In this document: positions 18,129 through 25,833 of the stretch, one piece after another
Layout of the letters: the number at the start of each line of letters is the position of its first letter
Position numbering within the stretch: position 1 is the first letter of the stretch
Source of the DNA: Rariglobus hedericola
GTDB taxonomy: Bacteria; Verrucomicrobiota; Verrucomicrobiia; Opitutales; Opitutaceae
Direction of reading: 5' to 3'
Assembly (NCBI RefSeq): GCF_007559335.1
Contig: NZ_VMBG01000002.1
Location: 674,501-738,500 of the forward strand
Length of the DNA: 64,000 nt
Program-made: the position numbers and the translations under genes
The notes under the pieces: generated by a model
Told to the model about the DNA's origin: nothing
Database searches by the model: none
What the model saw: the letters and a program-made list of their open reading frames with translations, nothing else

Positions 18129-18265
18129 GGGTTAGGGCGGAGTTTTCCCTGCGGACAGCGGGGCGTCGAGGTGGTTCTTGTTTATGAGTTGGAGTGCGTG
18201 CTCCGGCGGCGGGTGATGGAAACTCTGTTTGTAATCGGGTCGGGTGCGCGGGATAACCGAGGTAA

Positions 18266-19000
18266 ATGGGACGAAGTGTTGTTAATAATCCGACGTTGAG
18301 GTGCGTGCGTTGCCAGCATGTGCCGCGCTGGTGCGTATGCGAAGGGCTGAGGATCGTGGAGTGTCCGCTGGCAGTGGATGTGATGATGCATTCGCGGGAA
18401 TTTTTTAGGCCGAGCAGCACGGGGCATCTGATCCAGCGCGTGGTGACGGGTGCGCGCACGCATGTGTGGCGGCACGATGCGACGCCGGCGCGGGAGAGTG
18501 TGGTGCGCGAAGGCAAAGAGCTGTGGGTGCTGCATCCGCTCGGCGAACTGATGCCGACGACGGGCGTGAACGTGGACAACGTGCAGGTGTTGTTGTTGGA
18601 CGGCAGCTGGGGCGAGGCGGCCGACATGAAGAAAGATGTCGAAGGCTGGGGGCGGCGGGTGAGCCTGCCGATGACGGGGACGAGCCGGTATCTGCTGCGC
18701 GCGCAGCAGGGGCCGGGGCAGTTTTCGACGATGGAGGCGTTGTTGTTTGTGTTGTCGGCGCTGGGGCTGAAGGAGGTGCACGATGCGCTTCGGGTGCAGC
18801 TGGAGTTACACGTGTATGCGGGGCTGCGGACGCGCGGGCAGTCGGTGATGGCGGCGGATTTTCTGGCGACGTCGCCATTGCGCACGGTGATGCCGGAGGT
18901 GATCGCGCGGATGCATCCGCAGTCGCCGGACGAGAAGGCGGCGTTCAGCGCATTGCTGAAGGAGCGGACGGCGGTGGCCCGAGTGTTAAAGGATGCGTGA
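18266..19000 (+). CDS. DTW-domain tRNA-uridine aminocarboxypropyltransferase
   Basis: 244 residues. Two cysteine pairs at the N-terminus (CVRCQHVPRWCVCEGL) form the zinc site typical of DTW proteins. The name-giving motif appears as LLDGSWGEAADM, with Ser where D-T-W/D-G-T-W members have Thr, followed by SRYLLRAQQGPGQFSTMEAL. Bacterial members (TapT/TuaA) transfer the 3-amino-3-carboxypropyl group of SAM to a tRNA uridine. The gene stands alone, 137 bp divergent from the transpeptidase. Confidence 0.85.
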   Translation: MGRSVVNNPTLRCVRCQHVPRWCVCEGLRIVECPLAVDVMMHSREFFRPSSTGHLIQRVVTGARTHVWRHDATPARESVVREGKELWVLHPLGELMPTTGVNVDNVQVLLLDGSWGEAADMKKDVEGWGRRVSLPMTGTSRYLLRAQQGPGQFSTMEALLFVLSALGLKEVHDALRVQLELHVYAGLRTRGQSVMAADFLATSPLRTVMPEVIARMHPQSPDEKAAFSALLKERTAVARVLKDA

Positions 19001-19187
19001 GGCTTGAGAGCGGAGGGACGGAGGACGGAGATCGGAATACGGAGGGTTCCGATTTCGGGGAGGGCTCGGTGACGGTTAGCGCTGGGTTACATTGGGCGGT
19101 AAATGCGAGGGGAGTTTGCGAAGCGTGGAAGAGTCGGCTTACGTCGCGATGTTCTGTCAGCCCTTACTTAACCCTGAATTAATTCAT

Positions 19188-19634
19188 ATGAGTTCTACCA
19201 TTGTTCCGATGATTCCTTGCAGCGCGGCTGGTCCGCTTGGCGTGCTTCACCTCCCCCGTCTTTGGCTGAAAGTGTCGCTTGAGGCGTGCGGCAAACTGGA
19301 TCCGGCTTATCCCGGCATCGGCAAGGGCTTCGATCAAATCGTGATCGATATGCTCGGCCTGAAGGCGGACGCGGTGCGCGATTTTATCACGAAGGAAAAG
19401 CCTTCGTATGCGCAGTTCGAATCGTGGGTGAAGTCGCAGGCGGGCGTGAAGCTCGACCGTGCGAATGTTTACAAGCTCAACTCGGTCGTGCTCGGCTATC
19501 ATCACGATGACGAGACGCGCAAAGCTGTGCTCAAGGCCGCGGGTTATCCGGATGACGGCAGTGTCCAGGGTTCAGCGGTCGAGTTGAACGCGATCGACGA
19601 CTGGGCGGCATTTCATGCCTCCGTGCTGAAGTAA
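19188..19634 (+). CDS. DUF5069-like protein
   Basis: 148 residues from ATG 19188; soluble and mostly helical, without signal peptide. I match it with moderate certainty to DUF5069 proteins (GPLGVLHLPRLWLKVSLEA, FDQIVIDMLGL, FESWVKSQAG, ELNAIDDWAAFHASVL), which are frequent in this phylum and of unknown function. Followed by a strong hairpin; upstream 190 bp contain no gene. Confidence 0.65.
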   Translation: MSSTIVPMIPCSAAGPLGVLHLPRLWLKVSLEACGKLDPAYPGIGKGFDQIVIDMLGLKADAVRDFITKEKPSYAQFESWVKSQAGVKLDRANVYKLNSVVLGYHHDDETRKAVLKAAGYPDDGSVQGSAVELNAIDDWAAFHASVLK

Positions 19635-19650
19635 GCTGACCGACAACGAT

Positions 19651-19690
19651 GAAGCCCGCACTCGAGTGATGAAAGGGGAGTGCGGGCTTC
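19651..19690 (+). terminator. hairpin terminator
   Basis: GAAGCCCGCACTC (19651-19663) pairs perfectly with GAGTGCGGGCTTC (19678-19690), 14-base loop, 17 bp after the stop of the DUF5069-like gene. No T-run follows, so it may act on both convergent genes as a processing or pausing hairpin. Confidence 0.7.
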
Positions 19691-19732
19691 ACTATGTGCC
19701 AATGGCACGACCGATGTTCTAACCTAAACCGG

Positions 19733-19906
19733 TCAAAGCACTTTTTTGCCGATGAAAATCGCCGCGACCACGAAGATGATCACCAAGGCGAGGAAGATGA
19801 AGAAAAGCACTTTCGCGATAGCGATCGAAGCGCCCGCGATGGTGGTGAAGCCGAGTGCGCCGGCGACGAGTGCGATCAGGAAAAAGATGAGGGCCCATTT
19901 AAGCAT
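19733..19906 (-). CDS. DUF1328 family small membrane protein
   Basis: 57 residues: [20 protein letters not shown], then [16 protein letters not shown], then a second hydrophobic helix ending FIGKKVL. This is the two-helix DUF1328 (YtjA-like) pattern, including the G-F-x(3)-A-G-A core. These small inner-membrane proteins are associated with envelope or stationary-phase stress; mechanism unknown. No Shine-Dalgarno is evident ahead of the ATG on its own strand. It follows the iron-permease-like gene by 78 bp, so they may be cotranscribed. Confidence 0.85.
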   Translation of the reverse strand: MLKWALIFFLIALVAGALGFTTIAGASIAIAKVLFFIFLALVIIFVVAAIFIGKKVL

Positions 19907-19984
19907 AAAGAGAGGAGGTTGTTCCGGCAGACCGGCTTTGGGTAAACCGGTTCCGACACGCTTTGCGGCGGGTAAGCACGGCGG

Positions 19985-20395
19985 TTATTTGCGGGGTGAG
20001 GTCTTGCGGGTGTGGAGTGTTTTTCGCGCGGCCTCGGCAAGTTTCTCGTAATCGGCGCGGATGCGGTCGAGTTCGGCTTCTTCAAGGTCCTCGAGGTCGA
20101 GCAGCGCATTGTGCGCCCGGCTGTTGGCGCGGATGAGTTCGTCGATCTTCAGGTGCAATGCCTCGGAGTCGCGGTTCTGGGTGTTCTGGATGAGGAACAC
20201 CATGAGGAACGTCACGATGGTCGTGCCGGTGTTGATGATGAGCTGCCAGGTGTCGCTGAAATGAAACAAGGGTCCCGACACGGCCCAGATGATCAGCACG
20301 AGCACGGCGATGCCGAAGGCGAGTGGCTGGCCCGAGGCGCGCGCGATGCGTTTGGCGAAGCGGGTGAAAAAAGAGTGCGGTCGGTTGGCTTTCAT
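19985..20395 (-). CDS. low-affinity iron permease family protein
   Basis: 136 residues from ATG 20395. Two membrane helices (AFGIAVLVLIIWAVSGPLF and LIINTGTTIVTFLMVFLIQ) followed by QNTQNRDSEALHLKIDEL, which is the signature block of the low-affinity iron permease (FET4-like) domain. The C-terminal 45 residues are acidic and probably coiled coil (NALLDLEDLEEAELDRIRAD). Despite the name, bacterial members are not proven iron transporters. Confidence 0.88.
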   Translation of the reverse strand: MKANRPHSFFTRFAKRIARASGQPLAFGIAVLVLIIWAVSGPLFHFSDTWQLIINTGTTIVTFLMVFLIQNTQNRDSEALHLKIDELIRANSRAHNALLDLEDLEEAELDRIRADYEKLAEAARKTLHTRKTSPRK

Positions 20396-20487
20396 TAAGG
20401 CGGAGAGAGGGAGGGGACGGGATGTGTCCACGCAGCCTCCTACTAGACCGACTTAACCCAAACAGGTAACGCGGCTTCGGGCCGGAA

Positions 20488-20949
20488 TTAGATCACGACC
20501 GAAGGGGTGGGTTCCGCTCCGCCCATATCGGGCAGGAACGGAATGGCGGGGCGCTCGGTGATTTCGAGCTGGAGAAACTCGCAGGCGGATTCCCACGTGG
20601 AAAACACCTCGAAGACGTGGCGGCCGGCCATGATGCGTTTATACACCATCGAACCGGCGGTGGCGGCCGGCGATGAAGTGATGACCGCCCACCGGCTGGT
20701 GCTCGTCTGGGTTTCGGACTTCAGGAAATCGACCAGCCCGTTCAAATCATCGAGACCTGCTGACGGCGTCATGCGGGAGATATCCACGATGCCGGGATAC
20801 GTTTTCGAATAGGCCGGATCGTTCCACAAGCGCCGGACGCAGGCGATGATCTGGGTGAGCGAGAACCGTCCTTCGAAGGCTTGGAAGATGACCTTCCGAT
20901 CGGAATCGATCATGTATCCGTAATTCATTACGTCATGTGCGGCGCTCAT
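20488..20949 (-). CDS. STAS/SpoIIAA-like hypothetical protein
   Basis: 153 residues from ATG 20949. Soluble, alternating alpha/beta. The block VDISRMTPSAGLDDLNGLVDF followed by WAVITSSPAATAGSMVYKRI and FEVFSTWESACEFL resembles proteins of the SpoIIAA-like fold found in Gram-negative bacteria, in which a strand pattern precedes a phospho-acceptor helix; no serine switch is assignable. Single gene, 40 bp downstream of the aldo/keto reductase and possibly in its operon. Confidence 0.55.
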   Translation of the reverse strand: MSAAHDVMNYGYMIDSDRKVIFQAFEGRFSLTQIIACVRRLWNDPAYSKTYPGIVDISRMTPSAGLDDLNGLVDFLKSETQTSTSRWAVITSSPAATAGSMVYKRIMAGRHVFEVFSTWESACEFLQLEITERPAIPFLPDMGGAEPTPSVVI

Positions 20950-20989
20950 GGTGGATTGCCGGTTGAGCAAAAAGCAGGCCGGTTTGTTA

Positions 20990-21952
20990 TCAAGGAACCT
21001 TTTGACCGCGGGCGGCGGCGAGCAGCGAATACCATTCTTCGCGGGTGAGCACGACGTCGTCGGCTGCGGTGCTGGCGCGAACGCGGTCGGCCTTGGTCGT
21101 GCCGATGATCGGTTGCATGCCGGCGGGGTGGCGGAGAATCCAGGCGAGCAGGATGGCCTCGGCGGAGACTTTTTTCGCTGCGGCGAGCTCGGTGATAAGC
21201 GGAGCGGCGGGGTGGTCGGGCTTGAAGAGCTTGCCTCCGCCCACGGGTGACCACGGTTGAACGAGGATTTCGTGACGACGGCAGTAATCGAGGGTGCCGG
21301 AAGCGAGGTTGGCCTCGGCCATGGCGCCGGTGCGGTTGGCCATGAAGCCCTCGACCACGAGGGCGGGCTGGGCGAGGGAGAATTCGAGCTGGTTTACCAC
21401 GAGAGGCTGGCGGACGTAGTGACGCAGCAGCTCGATCTGGGCGGGCGTGTGGTTGCTCACACCAAAGTGGCGGACCTTGCCGGAGCGGAGTAGTTCGTCG
21501 AAGGCGCGGGCGACCTCGGCGGGTTCGCCGAGCGGGTCGGGGCGATGGAGGAGCAGCAGATCGAGATGATCGACGCCGAGGCGGGCGAGGATGGCTTCGG
21601 TAGAGCGGATGATGTGGTCGTAGCTGAAGTCGTAGCGCGCGGGTTCGCCGCTGAGGTAGGCGTCGTTGGCGAAGCGGATGCCGACCTTGGACTGGAGGAC
21701 GATGCGGTCGCGGAGGCCGGGAGTGGATTTGAGGATGCGGCCGAAGAGCGTCTCGGATTTGCCGGCGGTGTAGATGTCGGCGTGGTCGAAGAAGTTGATG
21801 CCACAGTCGAGCGCGGCGGCGACGGTGTCGCGGGCGGTTTTCTCGATTTCGGAAGAGATGGGCTCATGATCCCACGTGCCGCCGATCTTCATGCAACCAT
21901 AGGCGATGCGGGAAACAGTGAGGTCGGTCTTGGGGATGCGGTAGGTTTTCAT
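20990..21952 (-). CDS. aldo/keto reductase
   Basis: 320 residues with the (beta/alpha)8 AKR pattern: GINFFDHADIYTAGKSETLFG contains the catalytic Asp and Tyr. RIVLQSKVGIRF carries the Lys. LDLLLLHRPDPLGEPAEVARAF has the catalytic His, and GVSNHTPAQIELLR follows. The NADPH site is MQPIIGTTKADRVR near the C-terminus. It is of the YdhF-like (AKR11/YdhF) type judging from the LARLGVDHLDLLLLHRPDP block. Reduces carbonyl compounds; specific substrate unknown. Confidence 0.92.
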   Translation of the reverse strand: MKTYRIPKTDLTVSRIAYGCMKIGGTWDHEPISSEIEKTARDTVAAALDCGINFFDHADIYTAGKSETLFGRILKSTPGLRDRIVLQSKVGIRFANDAYLSGEPARYDFSYDHIIRSTEAILARLGVDHLDLLLLHRPDPLGEPAEVARAFDELLRSGKVRHFGVSNHTPAQIELLRHYVRQPLVVNQLEFSLAQPALVVEGFMANRTGAMAEANLASGTLDYCRRHEILVQPWSPVGGGKLFKPDHPAAPLITELAAAKKVSAEAILLAWILRHPAGMQPIIGTTKADRVRASTAADDVVLTREEWYSLLAAARGQKVP

Positions 21953-22092
21953 GGGGTAGTAAGCAGAATGTGATTTCCAGCGTGCACGTCTTCATGACGG
22001 GGCCGCAAGAGAATGCTTTTTCCTGCAAATTTGCAGCAGCAGGCTTCTGTTGCGGGCAAGGCAGACGCGTCATTAGCTCACAGTTTATCGTT

Positions 22093-23334
22093 ATGATTCT
22101 GGCCGCCGATCTGCACATTCATTCCCGCTATGCGAGCGCGGTGTCGAAGGACATGACTCTGGAGAATATTTCGCTCTATGCGCGCAAGAAGGGCGTGGAT
22201 CTGATCGGCACGGGCGATTGCGTGCAGCCGGACTGGTTAAGGGAATTGGAGGCGGGTTTGCAGCCGGTGAAAAGCCAGCCGGGATTTTTTGCGCTGCGGA
22301 AAGAGCTCGGTGAAGCGGCGTCGGCGCAGTTGTCGGAGAAGCTGCGCAGGCCGCTGCGGTTTTTGTTGAGCACGGAGATTCATTGTTCACCGGCGGGAAC
22401 GGCGGAACTACGCGGACCGCATCACCTGGTTTATTTTCCGACGTTTGACGTGGCGTGGGCGTTTCATCGGAAGCTTTCGCCTTACGGTGATCTTAACGAG
22501 GGGCGTCCGCGGGTGAGGCTGTCGTCGCGCGAGTTGCTGGAGATGGTGCTGGAGCACGGCGAAGGCTCGGAATTTGCTCCGGCGCATTGGTTGAATCCGT
22601 TTTTCTCGATCTGCGGGAGTCAGGGCGGTGGCGATGGAACGCTCGTGGAGCAATTTGGTTCGCTCGCGCCGCACGTGACACTGGTTGAAACGGGGCTGAC
22701 TTCCACGCCGCCGATGTGCCGGCGGGTGTCGGGCTTGGACGGGCGACGGTTGTATTCAAATTCGGATGCGCACTCGTTGGAGAACATCGGGCGCGAGGTG
22801 ACGTTGATCGAGGGTGCGACGGATTATGAGGCGGTCTTTGCGGCTCTGCGTGGAATCGGATCGGGGCGCGTGGTGAGCACGGTGAAGTATGCGATCGAGC
22901 GCACGCGTTACTTCCGCAACTGGTGCGGGATTTGTCAGGAATCGGTCGATGGGATGCTGTGCCCGACCTGTGGACGAAAGCTGGCGATGGGATCGCGAGA
23001 TCGCGTGGAGCAGATCGCGGATCGGGCGGAGCCGGTGTTTCCGGCGGATGCGCCGCCGTGGATGATGATTCTTCCGCTGGCGGAAGTGTTGTCGGACGTG
23101 CTCGGGGTGGACGACAGCGCGAAGGCGGTGCAGCAACAGCACGCGCGGTTGTTGGAAGAGCTGGGGAATGAGCGCTATATTTTGACCGAGGCCACGCATG
23201 ATGAAATCGCGCGCGTGGGCACGGCGCAACTGGCGCGAATCATCGTTGGCCAGCGGACACAGCCGCCCGGACGGAAGCCGCCGAAACTTAAGCGGGCGGG
23301 CGGCGACGACCAGTTCTCACTGGGCATCAGTTAA
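22093..23334 (+). CDS. endonuclease Q family protein (PHP domain plus zinc ribbon)
   Basis: 413 residues from ATG 22093. The N-terminal PHP domain has the metal-binding ADLHIHSRYA motif, IGTGDCVQP, STEIHCSP and the final YSNSDAHSLENIG. A zinc ribbon follows (CGICQESVDGMLCPTCGRKL, about residues 277-297), then a helical C-terminal part. This is the layout of endonuclease Q, which nicks DNA 5' of deaminated bases and abasic sites; it was described first in archaea and is present in scattered bacteria. Its last 18 bp overlap the convergent MscS gene. Confidence 0.82.
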   Translation: MILAADLHIHSRYASAVSKDMTLENISLYARKKGVDLIGTGDCVQPDWLRELEAGLQPVKSQPGFFALRKELGEAASAQLSEKLRRPLRFLLSTEIHCSPAGTAELRGPHHLVYFPTFDVAWAFHRKLSPYGDLNEGRPRVRLSSRELLEMVLEHGEGSEFAPAHWLNPFFSICGSQGGGDGTLVEQFGSLAPHVTLVETGLTSTPPMCRRVSGLDGRRLYSNSDAHSLENIGREVTLIEGATDYEAVFAALRGIGSGRVVSTVKYAIERTRYFRNWCGICQESVDGMLCPTCGRKLAMGSRDRVEQIADRAEPVFPADAPPWMMILPLAEVLSDVLGVDDSAKAVQQQHARLLEELGNERYILTEATHDEIARVGTAQLARIIVGQRTQPPGRKPPKLKRAGGDDQFSLGIS

Positions 23335-24621
23335 CGGTCCTTGAGCCAACGCGGGACGGCTGCGAAGGGCGCTCGCGGCCGCTTCGATGTCGGAGCCCGA
23401 TGCGTTTTGGAAAACGCGCAGGTCAAATTGTCCGATCACGGCCAGCAAGTGATCGAAGATGTCGGACTGCACATCCTCATAAAAAGCCCAGCGGATATCG
23501 GTGGTGAAAACGTAGAGTTCAAGCGGGACGCCATGTTCGGTGGGCTGGAGCTGGCGCACGAGGAACGTCATGTCCTGATGGATACCCGGATGAGCTTTCA
23601 AGTAGGCGATGCAGTAGGCGCGGAAGGTGCCGAGGTTGGTGAGCCGGCGCCCATTGCCGAGCACGCCGGTGTCTTGGCCGGGCTGATTCTTTTCTGAGGC
23701 GATGGCGGCTAGTTTTTCATCGAGGTAGGGCTTGAGCAGTCGAAGGCCGTTCCAGCGGGCGAGTTGCTGCTCGGTGGCGAAGGCCACGGTATGCATATCG
23801 ATGTAGAGCGATCGCTTGATGCGGCGACCGCCGCTGTCGGTCATGCCGCGCCAGTTTTTGAAGGAGTCGGAGATGAGCGAGTAGGTCGGGATGGTGGTGA
23901 TGGTCTTGTCCCAGTTGCGCACCTTGACGGTGGTGAGGGAGACATCGATTACATCGCCGTCGGCGCCGTTTTTCGGCATCTCGATCCAATCGCCGACGCG
24001 GACGAGTTGGTTGACGGAGATCTGGATGCCGGCGACGAAGCCGAGGATGGCATCTTTGAAGATGAGGATGATGATGGCGGTGAGGGCGCCGATGCCGGAG
24101 AGGAAATACACCGGCGATTTTCCCATGAGGGCGGCGAGGATGAAGATGCCGGTGATGAGCGTGGCGAGCAGCATGATGCCCTGAGTGAAACCCTTGATGG
24201 GAATCTGCGCGCCGCGTGTGGTGCGACCGAGGATCAGCTGCGCGGTGTTGAGGAGGGCGTGAAGAACCATCAGGCCGATGATGAGCAGGTAAATGCTGGT
24301 GGCGGTTTCGACGGCGGCGAGGGTCTCGGAGTTGTGCCCGAGTGCAACGGGGCCGAGCGCATCGATGACAAGGGCGGGAGCGAGGTGGGAGAGCCGGGTG
24401 AACACGCCGGTTTCAAGCAGCACGTCGTCCCACGTGACGGTGGTGCGCTTGGCGATGGATTTAACCGTCCGGAGAATGATGTGCTTGGCGATCCAGTTGG
24501 CGGCGAAGGCCAGCAGGAGCATGGCGACAACGGACGAGGCACGGGCGAGCCAAAGTGATTGTTCGAGCGAGGCGCCATGGGCCTGCAACCAGAGGGTGAA
24601 TTTGTCTATGAACGATTCCAT
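23317..24621 (-). CDS. mechanosensitive ion channel, MscS superfamily (YbdG-like)
   Basis: 434 residues from ATG 24621. About five membrane segments; the pore-lining TM3 region is GIGALTAIIILIFKDAILGFVAGIQ followed by the beta domain (VRVGDWIEMPKNGADGDVIDVSLTTVKV). The insertion pattern and the long C-terminal domain with WNGLRLLKPYLDEKL resemble YbdG miniconductance channels of the MscS superfamily (KTITTIPTYSLISDSFKNW is a recognisable block). It releases osmolytes on hypo-osmotic shock. Overlaps endonuclease Q by 18 bp at the 3' end. Confidence 0.9.
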   Translation of the reverse strand: MESFIDKFTLWLQAHGASLEQSLWLARASSVVAMLLLAFAANWIAKHIILRTVKSIAKRTTVTWDDVLLETGVFTRLSHLAPALVIDALGPVALGHNSETLAAVETATSIYLLIIGLMVLHALLNTAQLILGRTTRGAQIPIKGFTQGIMLLATLITGIFILAALMGKSPVYFLSGIGALTAIIILIFKDAILGFVAGIQISVNQLVRVGDWIEMPKNGADGDVIDVSLTTVKVRNWDKTITTIPTYSLISDSFKNWRGMTDSGGRRIKRSLYIDMHTVAFATEQQLARWNGLRLLKPYLDEKLAAIASEKNQPGQDTGVLGNGRRLTNLGTFRAYCIAYLKAHPGIHQDMTFLVRQLQPTEHGVPLELYVFTTDIRWAFYEDVQSDIFDHLLAVIGQFDLRVFQNASGSDIEAAASALRSRPALAQGPLTDAQ

Positions 24622-24687
24622 CACCGTCCATTCAAAGGCGTGCCGCCGCATCTGGCTAGACGCGATCAGAGGCGGCGGCAGTTTTTA

Positions 24688-25584
24688 TCAGGAACGGATC
24701 GCGGGCTTCATCAACGAGGATGCGGCGGTGCCGGCGAGGATGAGGGTGCCGCCCAGCAGTTCGAGAGCGGTGAAGTGTTCGTGGAAGAAGGTGACTCCGC
24801 CGATGGCAATCCCGAGGGGCACGAGCATTTGCAGGAGGGAACCCTCGGACACAGAGAGATTGCGAAAGGCGTGGGTCATGAGGAGTTGTCCTGCTGCGGC
24901 GGATACGCTCGCGAGAATCAGCAGGCTGGCCGTGATCGGAGTGAGTGAAGGGAGGTGGGCCACGGCGGGACCGGCGCAGATCAGCAGGCCGTAAACGCAT
25001 TGGGCGGCGAAGATGGTGGAGGTGTGTTCGCGGGCGTGGAGCTTGCGGATGGTCACGACGATCCACGCGGCACCGAAGGCGTTGAGCAGTGCGAAGGCGT
25101 CGAGCCAGCCGGTGTGGGTGCCGTGGGAAAACGGATTGGTGAGCAGGCCGAGTCCGAGCAGCGCAGCAACGGCACCAGTGAGGAGCGCGGGGCGCAGATG
25201 TTCGCGCAGGGCGAAGACGGCGAAGAATCCGCCCCAGATGACGTAGGTGTTGTTGATGAACGTGGCGCGACCGGCGCCGAGATGGACGACGGTATAGTAG
25301 AACCCAAACGTGCAGATGCCGCCGAGGACGCCGCGTTCGACGAGCTTCGGGTTGGTGAAGAGATTGCGAGGTTGGAACTCGCGCCGGTAGAGCGTGAACA
25401 CGAGGGCGATGCCGACGAGAAAACGGGCGGACACGACAACCCAGACGCTCACGTTGCCGAAGCTCGCGAGGGCGCGGATGAGCAGCACGTTGGTGATGAA
25501 GCACGCGGCGGAGCCGAGCATCATCAAGATACTGTTGCGGTGGGACCGGTTGGTCGTGGAGCCGGGTGATGAGACGGAGGTCAT
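24688..25584 (-). CDS. DMT superfamily (EamA) transporter
   Basis: 298 residues from ATG 25584. Ten hydrophobic segments in two EamA halves; the second half ends with the usual NLSVSEGSLLQMLVPLGIAIGG and FHEHFTALELLGGTLILAG. Likely exports or imports a small metabolite; direction not determinable. Follows no other gene closely, 66 bp ahead of the MscS gene on the same strand. Confidence 0.85.
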   Translation of the reverse strand: MTSVSSPGSTTNRSHRNSILMMLGSAACFITNVLLIRALASFGNVSVWVVVSARFLVGIALVFTLYRREFQPRNLFTNPKLVERGVLGGICTFGFYYTVVHLGAGRATFINNTYVIWGGFFAVFALREHLRPALLTGAVAALLGLGLLTNPFSHGTHTGWLDAFALLNAFGAAWIVVTIRKLHAREHTSTIFAAQCVYGLLICAGPAVAHLPSLTPITASLLILASVSAAAGQLLMTHAFRNLSVSEGSLLQMLVPLGIAIGGVTFFHEHFTALELLGGTLILAGTAASSLMKPAIRS

Positions 25585-25626
25585 GGCGGTTGTCGTGAGG
25601 ACGAAACCGGTCCGATGACGGCGCAT

Positions 25627-25656
25627 AAAAAAACCGCGCCGGAATCGGGCGCGGTT
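25627..25656 (-). terminator. rho-independent terminator
   Basis: AACCGCGCC (25632-25640) pairs with GGCGCGGTT (25648-25656); on the minus strand the stem is followed by a run of T. It lies 180 bp downstream of the giant subtilase and ends transcription before the DMT gene. Confidence 0.85.
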
Positions 25657-25833
25657 GCGAAGGGGAGATGTTTCTTGGTTGTGGGATTAAGAAACGATCA
25701 CCGACCGTGCAGCCGCGCATCCGCTGACGCGAATGGCGCGCCAGAGAGCGAGTGCGGTTACACGGACTTTATGCTGATGGAGCATGGGTGAGGGAGTTAA
25801 TAGAGTTAGGCGAGGAGGGTTGGCAATAACGAG

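Noticed and set aside
17104-18885. 593-codon minus-strand frame across the transpeptidase and DTW genes
   Set aside because: Arg/Pro-rich out-of-frame shadow overlapping two well-supported genes.
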